DNA of 64,000 nucleotides from Bacteroidaceae bacterium (GTDB taxonomy: Bacteria > Bacteroidota > Bacteroidia > Bacteroidales > Bacteroidaceae). The notes beneath the pieces are model-generated. The model saw only the letters and a program-made list of their open reading frames with translations. It was not told the origin of the DNA and searched no databases. A program made the position numbers and the translations under genes. Positions 44,242 to 52,951 of the stretch are shown one piece after another. The stretch lies in assembly GCA_017560125.1 (NCBI GenBank), contig JAFYOS010000018.1, positions 248,001-312,000 on the forward strand, read 5' to 3'. Within the stretch, counting starts at the first letter, position 1. Each line of letters opens with the position of its first letter.

Positions 44242-46776
44242 TTAACCGCAGCGAGAGTAGCCACACTGGGGACAGTGTAGGCATCCCTCTTCAAATATAA
44301 GCTGGTTTTTGCACTTGGGGCACTTCTCGCCGGTGGGTGTACCGTCCTGCAGGTAGCGCTTGAGTGCACGCTCCACTCCGTTCTTCCATGTGTTGATGCT
44401 CTGCGAATCGAGCTGGAGCGACGATACGAGCTTTATAACAAGCTCGATGGGCATTTTGTAGCGGAGTACACCCGAGATGAGTTTTGCGTAGTTCCAGAAC
44501 TCGGGGTTGAAACGCTCTGAGAGGCCCTCGATGGTTGTCTTGTAACCGATTTTGTTCTCGAACTGGAAGTCGTAGCGCTTGTTGCCGTTTTCATCTACGT
44601 GCTTAATGATGATACCGTGTGTAACGTTCTTGGGCAAGGGTATTCCATCTTCGTCGTCCTGCTGTCCGGTGAAGATTTCGTAGGGGTGGCCGTTGAGCAA
44701 TCCGATGAATGCTACCCATTTCTCCTTGTTGTTCTGGAAACGTACAACGTCGGCCTCCAATATCTGGGGACGTACCTCGGTTATTCTGGGCTTCATCTCC
44801 TCGGCCTGTGCCTCTTTGTTGTCCTTGCTCTCGGTCGATACGAGCACTCCGGCGCGCGAACCGTCGCGATATACGGTGCAACCTTTGCAGCCCGATTTCC
44901 ATGCTGTTACGTAGAGCTCGTTTACGAGCTTTTCATCTACGTTGTTGGGGAGGTTGATGGTTACGCTTATCGAATGATCGACCCATTTCTGTATGCGTCC
45001 CTGCATCTTGACCTTTGCTACCCAGTCGATGTCGTTCGATGTGGCCTTGGCATAGGGCGAGCGCGATACGATGCTCTCCAATTCCACCTGTGAGTAGCGT
45101 TTTGTGGTGTCGATGTTGTTCTTCTTCATCCACTCGACGAATTTGTGGTGATATACCACATACTCCTCGAATGCATCGCCGTTCTCGTCTGTGAAATCCA
45201 CGTGTACATCGGCGTCGTTGGGGTTTACCTTGCGACGGCGTTTATATACAGGCATGAATACGGGCTCGATACCCGATGTGGTCTGTGTCATGATGCTCAC
45301 AGTGCCGGTGGGGGCGATGGTAAGACATGCGATGTTACGACGGCCGTACTGCTTCATCTGCTCGTAGAGCTCGGGTGCGGCCTCGCGCAATCTGTTGATG
45401 AAGGGGTTGTTCTCCTCGCGCTTGCTGTCGTATATTTCGAATGCGCCACGCTCTTTGGCCAATACTACCGATGAACCGTATGCGGCGATGGCCACATTCT
45501 TGTGTACCTCCTCGGAGAAATCGGTAGCCTCGTCGGTACCGTAGCGCAGGCCCATGGCTGCCAACATGTCGCCTTCGGCTGTGATACCTACGCCGGTGCG
45601 GCGGCCCATGCTGCTCTTGTTGTATATCTTCTCCCAAAGTCTTTTCTCGGCCTCTTTCACCTCGCCGCCCTCGGGGTCGCTTGCTATCTTGGCCTGGATG
45701 GCTTCGATTTTTTCGAGCTCAAGGTCGATGATGTCGTCCATGATTCTCTGTGCCTTTGCCACGTGCTCTTTCAGCAGATCGAAATTGAATGTCGCTTCGG
45801 GTGTGAAGGGGTTCTCGACGTACGAGAAGAGGTTGAGTGCGAGCAGACGGCATGAATCGTAGGGGCAGAGGGGTATCTCGCCACAGGGGTTTGTCGATAC
45901 GGTGCGGAAACCGAGGTCGGCATAGCAGTCGGGGATAGATTCCTTTATAATTGTGTCCCAGAAGAGTACGCCGGGCTCTGCCGATTTCCATGCGTTGTGG
46001 ATAATCTTGTCCCAAAGCTTGTTGGCGTCAATCTCTTTGCGATGTGTGGGGTTGTCCGATGCGATGGGGTACTGCTGCACATAGGGTGTGCCCTCGATTA
46101 CGGCTTTCATGAAGTCGTCGTCAATCTTCACCGATACGTTGGCGCCGGTTACCTTGCCCTCGGTCATCTTGGCATCGATGAATGCCTCGGCGTCGGGGTG
46201 CTTGATTGATACGCTGAGCATGAGTGCGCCGCGACGGCCATCCTGTGCCACTTCGCGTGTTGAATTGGAGTAGCGCTCCATGAAGGGAACAAGGCCTGTC
46301 GATGTGAGTGCCGAGTTCTTCACGGGTGTGCCCTTGGGACGTATGTGTGAAAGGTCGTGGCCCACACCGCCGCGTCTTTTCATCAGCTGTACCTGCTCCT
46401 CGTCGATGCGTATGATGGCACCATATGAGTCGGCCTCGCCCTCGATGCCGATAACGAAGCAGTTCGAAAGCGATGCTATCTGGTAGTCGTTTCCGATGCC
46501 GGTCATGGGGCTGCCCTGGGGTACTATGTATCTGAAGTGGTCAAGCAGGTCGAAAATCTCCTGTGCCGACATGGGGTTCTCGTATTTGGACTCCACTCTG
46601 GCTATTTCGTTTGCAATGCGCCAGTGCATCTGCTCGGGTGATTTTTCATAGATAGTTCCAAAGGAGTCCTTCACCGCGTATTTGTTTACCCAAACACGTG
46701 CTGCGAGTTCGTCCCCTTTGAAGTACTCAAGCGAGGCTTTGAGCGCCTCGTCGTAGGTGTACGATTGCTTTTCCAC
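44242..46776 (-). CDS. nrdJ: Adenosylcobalamin-dependent (class II) ribonucleotide reductase
   Basis: 844 residues. Reduces ribonucleotides to deoxyribonucleotides using an adenosylcobalamin-generated thiyl radical, with or without oxygen. Seen: SNCFVIGIEG (redox cysteine), MKRRGGVGHDLSHIRP, the radical-site motif NPCGEIPLCPYDSCRLLALNL with Cys298, IAPTGTVSIM, SVTINLPNNV, and a C-terminal cysteine cluster CPKCKNQLIF...CPQCGYSRC (about 822-843) that carries the swinging thiols or a zinc ribbon. Preceded by a consensus promoter and a highly structured leader. Confidence 0.94.
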   Translation of the reverse strand: MEKQSYTYDEALKASLEYFKGDELAARVWVNKYAVKDSFGTIYEKSPEQMHWRIANEIARVESKYENPMSAQEIFDLLDHFRYIVPQGSPMTGIGNDYQIASLSNCFVIGIEGEADSYGAIIRIDEEQVQLMKRRGGVGHDLSHIRPKGTPVKNSALTSTGLVPFMERYSNSTREVAQDGRRGALMLSVSIKHPDAEAFIDAKMTEGKVTGANVSVKIDDDFMKAVIEGTPYVQQYPIASDNPTHRKEIDANKLWDKIIHNAWKSAEPGVLFWDTIIKESIPDCYADLGFRTVSTNPCGEIPLCPYDSCRLLALNLFSYVENPFTPEATFNFDLLKEHVAKAQRIMDDIIDLELEKIEAIQAKIASDPEGGEVKEAEKRLWEKIYNKSSMGRRTGVGITAEGDMLAAMGLRYGTDEATDFSEEVHKNVAIAAYGSSVVLAKERGAFEIYDSKREENNPFINRLREAAPELYEQMKQYGRRNIACLTIAPTGTVSIMTQTTSGIEPVFMPVYKRRRKVNPNDADVHVDFTDENGDAFEEYVVYHHKFVEWMKKNNIDTTKRYSQVELESIVSRSPYAKATSNDIDWVAKVKMQGRIQKWVDHSISVTINLPNNVDEKLVNELYVTAWKSGCKGCTVYRDGSRAGVLVSTESKDNKEAQAEEMKPRITEVRPQILEADVVRFQNNKEKWVAFIGLLNGHPYEIFTGQQDDEDGIPLPKNVTHGIIIKHVDENGNKRYDFQFENKIGYKTTIEGLSERFNPEFWNYAKLISGVLRYKMPIELVIKLVSSLQLDSQSINTWKNGVERALKRYLQDGTPTGEKCPKCKNQLIFEEGCLHCPQCGYSRCG

Positions 46777-46910
46777 TGTTGTTTATTTTTAGGTTTTTAA
46801 TAGGGTTTGCTTAAATCAAAGAAACTGTCCCGATTCATATTGCTCCGAAAGTCTGCCGAGGATATTCGGTGTAATCGGGACAGTTTCTTCAAACTGACTG
46901 ATTTGATAGT
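46777..46910 (-). promoter_or_regulatory. Structured 5' leader of nrdJ, possible attenuator
   Basis: The predicted transcript starts near 46908 and leads into nrdJ at 46776. Within it, 46873-46889 pairs perfectly over 17 bases with 46819-46835, enclosing a 37-base loop that has a smaller CCGAA/TTCGG stem, and is followed by TTTGATTT. The start of the upstream arm can instead fold as CAGTTT-GAAG-AAACTG (46881-46896). The two folds exclude each other, the layout of an attenuator or riboswitch. No B12-box motif is visible. Confidence 0.5.
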
Positions 46911-46914
46911 TTTA

Positions 46915-46946
46915 CAAAGTTATTATACTATTTCGTATTTAGCAAA
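46915..46946 (-). promoter_or_regulatory. Promoter of nrdJ
   Basis: On the minus strand TTTG, exactly 20 bases, TAACTTTG: full consensus at both boxes. The leader to the ATG is about 130 bases. Confidence 0.87.
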
Positions 46947-47229
46947 TTTTTCTCTCGTAAGTTATCAACCGATATAAAGTTTTCCAAAAACGAGGCAACC
47001 GCTATTGAATATCAACGAGATATAATTTTTGTGCGTCTGCAAAGTTTTCCAAAAAGAAATTTCGGTTTGCTTTTTGCGCGAAAAAGTTGTTGATATTGGT
47101 GAATTTTCTGTTAATTATTAGTAGCCAGACTTGTTCTATTGTTCATAACCACGGTTATTGCATTCCCTTTCGCTGTGGAGTGGTTAGGAATGGCTCTTCG
47201 GGTGGTGTTTCTGCGAAGGTGGTATATGC
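46947..47229. other. Intergenic region between secDF and nrdJ
   Basis: Part of a 516-base gap. Besides the direct repeats, nrdJ promoter and leader, and the secDF terminator, I see no gene or RNA in the remaining AT-rich sequence. Confidence 0.5.
46976..47055. repeat. Two 15-base direct repeats upstream of the nrdJ promoter
   Basis: AAAGTTTTCCAAAAA occurs at 46976-46990 and again at 47041-47055, 65 bases apart (about six helical turns). The nearer copy ends 30 bases upstream of the nrdJ -33 box. Possible regulator sites. Confidence 0.45.
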
Positions 47230-47278
47230 ACATAAAAGCAACAAAGGCGGCAATTTGCCGCCTTTGTTGCTTTTATGT
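47230..47278 (-). terminator. Terminator of secDF
   Basis: Near-complete palindrome with 24-base arms around a single central T; the usable stem is about 22 bp and includes AAAA/TTTT. It lies 15 bases after the secDF stop. Confidence 0.88.
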
Positions 47279-47292
47279 ATGGTTGCTATTGC

Positions 47293-50250
47293 TTACTTTG
47301 AAGCCTTAGCCTCTTTCTTTGTCAATGTCATGTATGCTATAGGAGCAGCGATGAAGATTGATGACAATGTACCGAATACAACACCGAGGATCATTGCGAA
47401 TGAGAAGCTACGTATGCTGTCACCACCGAGGATGAAGATACAGAGCAATACAATCAATGTACTTACTGAGGTGTTGATTGTACGAGAAAGTGTTGTGTTG
47501 ATTGAGTCGTTGAAGAGTGAGAACTTGTCGCGTTTGGGATACAAACCGAGGAACTCACGGATACGGTCGAACACAACCACCTTATCGTTGATAGAGTAAC
47601 CGATAGCTGTAAGGACAGCACCGATGAATGTCTGGTCAATCTCGAGTGACATGGGAAGGATTCCGTAGAACAATGAGTAGCAGCCGATAATCATGAGAAC
47701 GTCGATAGCCAACGCTGCGATTGAACCGATGCTGAATGCTACATTGCGGAAACGTATCAAGATGTAAACGAAGATTGCTGCGAGAGCGAAGATAACCGAC
47801 CAGATAGCGCCCTTGGTGATGTCTTCGGCGATGCTGGGACCTACCTTCTGTGAGCTGATGATAGAGCCACCTGTGCGGTTGTCGCGGTCGATGAATGTAG
47901 CAAGGTCGAGGCCTTCGCTCAGGAGCTTACCGTCCATGAATGCATTGTAAAGGAATTCCTCGATTTCGCTATCTACGTTTGTATCGTCCTCGTTGATACG
48001 GTAGTTGGTAGTGATACGGATTGTCTTCTTGTCTGTACCGAGTGCGATAGCCTGTACGTTGTCCTCAGTGATCTTGGTCTTGAGGAGTGTTCTTACTGTC
48101 TCGGGCTCAACCTCGTTCTCGAACTGAACAACGAAGTTACGTCCACCAGTGAAATCGATGCTCTGGCTGAGGCCACGAACTGCGAACGAAACAACCATGA
48201 TAGCTGCAAGTACACCGAAGATGATGAATGACTTCTTGCGTGCACCCATGATGTTGTATGCAGTGTTAATCATGAGGTTCTTAGACCACTTGGTAACGAA
48301 TGTGATGTTGAGCAACTTGCCCTTCTCCATGAAGTGCTCGTAGAATACGCGTGTCAAGAACACAGCTGTAAAGAACGAACAGAAGATACCGATGATAAGT
48401 GTTGTAGCAAAGCCTCTGATGGGACCTGTACCGAAGTAGAACAGGATAACACCGGTGATGATAGATGTGAAGTTCGAGTCGAAGATAGCCGAGAATGCGT
48501 TCTTGTAACCGTCTGTGAGAGCTGCGCGAACGGGCTTGCCACCACGCAACTCCTCCTTGGCGCGCTCGTAGATAAGCACGTTGGCGTCAACTGCCATACC
48601 CAATGACAATACAAGACCGGCGATACCCGAAAGTGTGAGGGCTGCCTGGAACGATGCAAGTACACCGAGTGTGAAGAAGAGGTTTACAAGAAGTGCGCCG
48701 TTAGCGATAGCGCCGGGGATGAGACCGTAGATAGCGCACATGTATATCATAAGGAGAATGAACGCTACGATGAACGATGTGATACCCTGGTTGATAGACT
48801 CCTGACCGAGTGAGGGACCTACGATGTCCTCCTGAACGATGCGTGCAGGAGCGGGCATCTTACCTGAACGAAGCACGTTGGCCAAGTCTTTTGTCTGCTC
48901 GATGGTGAAGTTACCTGTAATCTCAGAACGTCCGCCTGAAATCTCGCTGTTTACGTTGGGGGCGCTATATACGCAACCGTCAAGAACGATAGCGATTGCA
49001 CGGCCGATGTTGTTCTTTGTAAGGTTGGCCCAGCGACGAGCACCGTCTGTGTTCATAGACATTGTTACACAGGGACGGCCATACTGGTCGTATGTGTCGG
49101 CTGCCGAAACAACCACGTCGCCCTCGAGGGGTGCGCGACCGTTACGCTGTGTGCTCTTTATTGCGTAAAGCTCGTAGAAGAGGTTTGTGGTCTCGGCGTC
49201 GATAGCTCTTACACCCCAGTAGAGGCGAAGGTCGCGGGGGAGAATCTTTTTAACCTCGGGGTTAGCCAACATGCTGTTGATAGCAGCTGTGTCCTTGTAG
49301 TGAGCATAACCTACTACGCAACCTGAGTTGTTGAACTGAAGAACCGATGCAAGGGGATGTGATGCAGCCAATTCGTCCTGGCTGGCAGCCTGCTCGGCTG
49401 TCTCGCCCTCGAGAGCAGCAGCAATGTCCTCGGTTGAAGCCTCTTTCTTCTCCTCGGCAGCCTCCTCCTCAGCGGGAGTCTCCTTGACGGGAGCAGCGAT
49501 AGCAGCAAGCTTAGCGTCAGCCGACTGCAATGCAGGAAGAATCTCCGAAGCGTTGTATGTCTCCCAGAATTCGAGGTTGGCAGAACCCTGCAACAATTTA
49601 CGTACACGCTCGGGCTCTTTTACGCCGGGAAGCTCAATCATGATGCGACCCATAGCGCCCTCGAGTGTCTGGATGTTGGGCTGTACCACACCGAAGCGGT
49701 CGATACGTGTACGGAGCACGTTGAACGAGTTGTCGATAGCTGCCTGCACCTCGGTGCGGAGTACCTTCTCAACCTCGCTGTCGGTAGAACGGGTGTTTAC
49801 CTTGTCCTTCAACTGCTGGGTAGCGAAAAGAGTGGCAAGCGAAGACTCGGGAGCCAATCTCTTGTATTCGTTTACGAAAAGGGTGATAAAATCTGACTGG
49901 CTTGTCAACGACTGCTTCTTTGCGTTAGCGATAGCCTCGTTGAAAGCTGCGTCATCTTTGTGATCAGCCAATACTTTTACTACATCGGGTACAGAAACCT
50001 CCATGATGACGTTCATACCGCCCTTCAAGTCGAGGCCCAAACCGATTTCCATGTCACGGCTCTGCTTCAAAGTGTAAACACCAAGCCAAACCTTCTCGTT
50101 AAGCATGGAGTCCATGTAGTGCTGCTCTCCTTGGGGATCTTCTGCCGCCTTACCCATGTGGTAATTTGTTACAAAAGAGAACGAAAGATAGAACAAGCAC
50201 ACCAATGTAAGCAGGAGCGCAAATACCTTTACAAATCCTTTGTTTTGCAT
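47293..50250 (-). CDS. secDF: SecD-SecF fusion, protein translocase accessory subunit
   Basis: 985 residues. Uses the proton motive force to pull preproteins out of SecYEG at the inner membrane. SecD half: first TM at about 8-25, periplasmic P1 domain (GLGLDLKGGMNVIMEV) and TM cluster with GMAVDANVLIYERAKEEL. SecF half from about 660: GVLAAIMVVSF TM, IDFTGGRNFVV, and AIGYSINDKVVVFDRIREFL with the conserved Asp-Arg. A low-complexity Ala/Glu-rich insert occupies about 255-300 of the periplasmic part. The fusion is the normal Bacteroidetes arrangement. Confidence 0.96.
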   Translation of the reverse strand: MQNKGFVKVFALLLTLVCLFYLSFSFVTNYHMGKAAEDPQGEQHYMDSMLNEKVWLGVYTLKQSRDMEIGLGLDLKGGMNVIMEVSVPDVVKVLADHKDDAAFNEAIANAKKQSLTSQSDFITLFVNEYKRLAPESSLATLFATQQLKDKVNTRSTDSEVEKVLRTEVQAAIDNSFNVLRTRIDRFGVVQPNIQTLEGAMGRIMIELPGVKEPERVRKLLQGSANLEFWETYNASEILPALQSADAKLAAIAAPVKETPAEEEAAEEKKEASTEDIAAALEGETAEQAASQDELAASHPLASVLQFNNSGCVVGYAHYKDTAAINSMLANPEVKKILPRDLRLYWGVRAIDAETTNLFYELYAIKSTQRNGRAPLEGDVVVSAADTYDQYGRPCVTMSMNTDGARRWANLTKNNIGRAIAIVLDGCVYSAPNVNSEISGGRSEITGNFTIEQTKDLANVLRSGKMPAPARIVQEDIVGPSLGQESINQGITSFIVAFILLMIYMCAIYGLIPGAIANGALLVNLFFTLGVLASFQAALTLSGIAGLVLSLGMAVDANVLIYERAKEELRGGKPVRAALTDGYKNAFSAIFDSNFTSIITGVILFYFGTGPIRGFATTLIIGIFCSFFTAVFLTRVFYEHFMEKGKLLNITFVTKWSKNLMINTAYNIMGARKKSFIIFGVLAAIMVVSFAVRGLSQSIDFTGGRNFVVQFENEVEPETVRTLLKTKITEDNVQAIALGTDKKTIRITTNYRINEDDTNVDSEIEEFLYNAFMDGKLLSEGLDLATFIDRDNRTGGSIISSQKVGPSIAEDITKGAIWSVIFALAAIFVYILIRFRNVAFSIGSIAALAIDVLMIIGCYSLFYGILPMSLEIDQTFIGAVLTAIGYSINDKVVVFDRIREFLGLYPKRDKFSLFNDSINTTLSRTINTSVSTLIVLLCIFILGGDSIRSFSFAMILGVVFGTLSSIFIAAPIAYMTLTKKEAKASK

Positions 50251-50301
50251 TTTTATTAAAATTTTATTATTATTTTTTATTACTTATTCCATGAAAGTTT
50301 G

Positions 50302-50309
50302 CAAATATA
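50302..50309 (-). promoter_or_regulatory. -7 box of secDF
   Basis: TATATTTG on the minus strand, 51 bases upstream of the ATG. A candidate -33 (TTTG) lies only 16 bases away, shorter than usual. Confidence 0.55.
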
Positions 50310-50495
50310 GTTCATTTTTCCAAAACAAAACAGAAGAAATTGAATTTTATTTATTTTCAGCACCTTTTTTCTTTTTTAAGGCCATAATAAAAGCCATTCG
50401 GCCATAGATAGATATATGCTCGTTTGCATATTTATACCTAGGCCGAAAGCAGAATCTGTTTTTATAAAAATTCAAGTAGGGGTGGGTGTGAGCCG

Positions 50496-51395
50496 TTATT
50501 TCGATGCGTCGAAAAGCTTTTTCTTCTCTTCGTCGCTCAGCGACGAGTATCCGTTTCTTTTCAATTTCTCGAGTATCTCATCTACCTCGGCGCTTTTCTC
50601 TTTCTTCTGTGCGTTGTAGTCGTAATCGTCGGTGCGCTTGCCCTTGAATATCTTCATCTTGGGCTTTGCGCTGCGTTTGAAGCCGTTGCGGCATATATCC
50701 ACAATCCAATCTACTACCTTATTTATATATAGGGTGATATCGCGTCCCTTGTTCAGGTAATAGGCAAAGGCACAGCCGGCAATGGCTCCGCCGATGTGGG
50801 CAAACGAGCCACCGGCGTTGTCCGATGTCGTCAGCAGTAGCGATATTACAACCGTTGCTATGGCGAAGGCTTTCAGGGTTATTTCGCCTATGAACATCAG
50901 GTTTATTTTGTAGCCTGGTACCCTGTAGGCGGTGGCTGTTACAATCGCCAGCACTGCTGCCGATGCGCCCACCAGTCTTGTGTTATCCACGGTGCCCGAG
51001 AACAGGGGGAATGTGTTGAACGCTGCCATGAAGAACAGACCACCCACAATGCCACCGAGTATGTAGAGCCCGATGAAATGGCGTGTCGAGAAGTAGGAAA
51101 GGAATATTTTTCCGAACCAATAGAGCGCCAGCATGTTCCACAGTAGGTGCATGAGCCCGCCGTGAAGGATGGTGTATGTTACTATAGACCACGGCTGAAC
51201 GATGTACTGCATGGGAGCAGCCGGCAGTTCGAGCCACATTTTTATATACAGCGAGGGCGATACGATGTAGAACAGCGTTGCCACCACGTCGAGCAATGCC
51301 AACAGCACAAAAACGGCTACGTTGGCATATATGAATTGACCTACGATATTCTCGGAAAGGAATCGTTTCCAGAGATCAGAAATTATACGGACCAT
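50496..51395 (-). CDS. Rhomboid-family intramembrane serine protease (second of pair)
   Basis: 299 residues, six or so membrane segments between about 20 and 215, then a soluble charged tail (KPKMKIFKGKRTDD... to LSDEEKKKLFDASK). Catalytic Ser145 in GASAAV and His200 in SFAHIGG; the WNM segment near 86-88 supplies the oxyanion asparagine. Cleaves transmembrane substrates in the inner membrane. Begins 20 bases inside the upstream rhomboid gene. Substrate unknown. Confidence 0.9.
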   Translation of the reverse strand: MVRIISDLWKRFLSENIVGQFIYANVAVFVLLALLDVVATLFYIVSPSLYIKMWLELPAAPMQYIVQPWSIVTYTILHGGLMHLLWNMLALYWFGKIFLSYFSTRHFIGLYILGGIVGGLFFMAAFNTFPLFSGTVDNTRLVGASAAVLAIVTATAYRVPGYKINLMFIGEITLKAFAIATVVISLLLTTSDNAGGSFAHIGGAIAGCAFAYYLNKGRDITLYINKVVDWIVDICRNGFKRSAKPKMKIFKGKRTDDYDYNAQKKEKSAEVDEILEKLKRNGYSSLSDEEKKKLFDASK

Positions 51396-52062
51396 TTATT
51401 TTACCAGTTTTACGCCAATAATAAATCAATATCAAACCGAAGAGCATACCACCCAAATGGGCAAAATGGGCTACGTTGTCGCCCGCGTGGTTGCCAATGC
51501 CGGTCAAAAGCTCCAATCCGGCTATTGTCAGCGCGAAGTATTTAGCCTTGATGGGCACGGGGATGGGGAACATGAACAGTCGCTCGTTGGGGAATGTGAG
51601 GGCAAAGGCAAGCAACATGCCATAGACGGCGCCCGAGGCTCCCACGGTGGTCCACATGTTCAGGTACTCGGCCATGGGGACAATCATTCCGCCGCCAAGG
51701 TTCACGTTGGTGTATGCCGCCAACTCGGTGCAGTAGTATGCGTACTGCACGGCCTGCTGTATCAGGCCGGCGCCGATGCCGGTGAGCATGTAGTATGTGA
51801 GGAATCTTTTCGGACCCCACACCTGCTCGAGTATTCGACCGAACATCCACAGCGAGAACATATTAAGAAGTATGTGGCTGAAACTACCATGCATGAAGAT
51901 GTATGTCACCAACTGATAGGGCCTGAAATCGGGGGCGATGAACAGGTGCAATCCCAAGATGGAATTAAGGTCAATACCCATTTTTTCGAAGGCTAGCAGC
52001 GCCAGAAACATCAGCGCGTTTATAGCAAGAAGGTTTTTGGTTACAACGGGAAGTTCTCTCAT
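51376..52062 (-). CDS. Rhomboid-family intramembrane serine protease (first of pair)
   Basis: 228 residues, six-TM rhomboid core almost without extra domains. HGSFSHILLNMFSLW (Asn67 and the conserved His residues) on TM2, Ser143 in GASGAVYGM on TM4, His202 in HFAHLGGMLFG on TM6. All catalytic elements are intact. It forms an overlapping operon with the second rhomboid; both have the GxSx and His motifs, so both should be active. Confidence 0.92.
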   Translation of the reverse strand: MRELPVVTKNLLAINALMFLALLAFEKMGIDLNSILGLHLFIAPDFRPYQLVTYIFMHGSFSHILLNMFSLWMFGRILEQVWGPKRFLTYYMLTGIGAGLIQQAVQYAYYCTELAAYTNVNLGGGMIVPMAEYLNMWTTVGASGAVYGMLLAFALTFPNERLFMFPIPVPIKAKYFALTIAGLELLTGIGNHAGDNVAHFAHLGGMLFGLILIYYWRKTGKINGPYNF

Positions 52063-52211
52063 ATATGATTTTTAAATAAATCGGAAACCGTTTGCCCTGT
52101 GCCATACTCCTATTAGTTCCTTGTATGCGAACGCAATGTGCACTGCATTTGCTCTAAAAGTACAGGGCGAATTTGTCTCCGAATGATATATACATTATTA
52201 TAAAAAACGTG

Positions 52212-52219
52212 CAAATGTA
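52212..52219 (-). promoter_or_regulatory. -7 box of the rhomboid operon
   Basis: TACATTTG on the minus strand, about 150 bases upstream of the first rhomboid ATG, implying a long leader; no -33 box. Confidence 0.42.
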
Positions 52220-52300
52220 GATAAAAACTGCCGTATATTTCCTGCTTTTGCCTTCTATTTATCAGTTTTTTCAAAAAAAACACATTTTTTTCACCAATTA

Positions 52301-52332
52301 CTTGCATCGTGTTGTTCTCTATAATATATTTG
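52301..52332 (+). promoter_or_regulatory. Promoter of the HU gene
   Basis: CTTG, 20 bases, TATATTTG; -7 box perfect, one mismatch in -33. The leader is about 35 bases. Confidence 0.78.
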
Positions 52333-52374
52333 CGGATGCAAAAATAGATACAACTTCCATAAAAACATTGAATT

Positions 52375-52647
52375 ATGAACAAAACAGAACTTGTAAACGC
52401 TATTGCCGAGAAGGCTCAGATCAGCAAGGCTGATGCAAAAAAAGCAGTTGATGCTTTTGTAGTTACAGTAACAGACGCTCTCAAGGCTGGCGATAAAATC
52501 GCGCTTGTAGGCTTCGGTACATTCGCTGTATCAGAGAAGGCAGCTCGCAAGGGTGTTAACCCCGCAACAGGTGCTACAATTGAGATCGCTGCTAAGAAGG
52601 TAGCAAAATTCAAGCCCGGTGCTGAACTTGCAGAAGCTGTAAAATAA
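52375..52647 (+). CDS. hup: HU-family DNA-binding protein
   Basis: 90 residues, exact HU length. Histone-like dimer that bends and compacts DNA. MNKTELVNAIAEKAQISKAD opens the helical body; GDKIALVGFGTFAVSEKAARKGVNPATG covers the beta arm with the conserved GFGTF and NPATG motifs; it ends FKPGAELAEAVK. Codon bias indicates strong expression. Monocistronic with its own promoter and terminator. Confidence 0.96.
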   Translation: MNKTELVNAIAEKAQISKADAKKAVDAFVVTVTDALKAGDKIALVGFGTFAVSEKAARKGVNPATGATIEIAAKKVAKFKPGAELAEAVK

Positions 52648-52664
52648 TATAGCACAGCTAAGAT

Positions 52665-52698
52665 ACAAGGCGTAACCTGTCATTGGGTTACGCCTTGT
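52665..52698 (+). terminator. Terminator of the HU gene
   Basis: Perfect 13-bp stem (ACAAGGCGTAACC and complement) with an 8-base loop, 17 bases after the stop; tail GTCGTTTG. Confidence 0.82.
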
Positions 52699-52951
52699 GT
52701 CGTTTGTGGGGGTGGCTATGTGGTGCTTCGCGTGGCAAAACGGAGTGTAAGGTTGGCGGGCGAGGCGTTTGGGTGCCCGAAAATGCAAAACATCACGCAG
52801 TTGGCACCTAAAAAATCGCCATAATTTGCCGGCTTCTGAACAAAAGAAACTATCTTTGCAGTTTGAAAGGCTTATTGCAGCAATTTAGTGGCGATGGACG
52901 CTATTTGCCCTCGCCGGCAGACAACAGCAAATAAATAAAACAATATATCGT
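52699..52951. other. Intergenic region HU/argS
   Basis: Together with the terminator this is a 304-base gap. Apart from the argS promoter I see nothing recognisable; the GC-rich stretch around 52710-52800 has no supported ORF. Confidence 0.5.
52825..52858 (+). promoter_or_regulatory. Promoter of argS
   Basis: TTTG, 22 bases, TATCTTTG. Both boxes are perfect; the spacer is one to two bases longer than usual. Leader about 85 bases. Confidence 0.68.

Larger units (their letters stand above)
52063..52374. other. Divergent intergenic region rhomboids/HU
   Basis: 312 bases, AT-rich. It contains the rhomboid -7 box on the minus strand (52212-52219) and the HU promoter on the plus strand. No RNA gene or additional ORF is convincing. 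Confidence 0.55.

Noticed and set aside
46777-46910. Classical cobalamin riboswitch before nrdJ
   Set aside because: The leader is too short and I find no B12 box or GCCACTG-type core; only the generic attenuator-like fold is supported.
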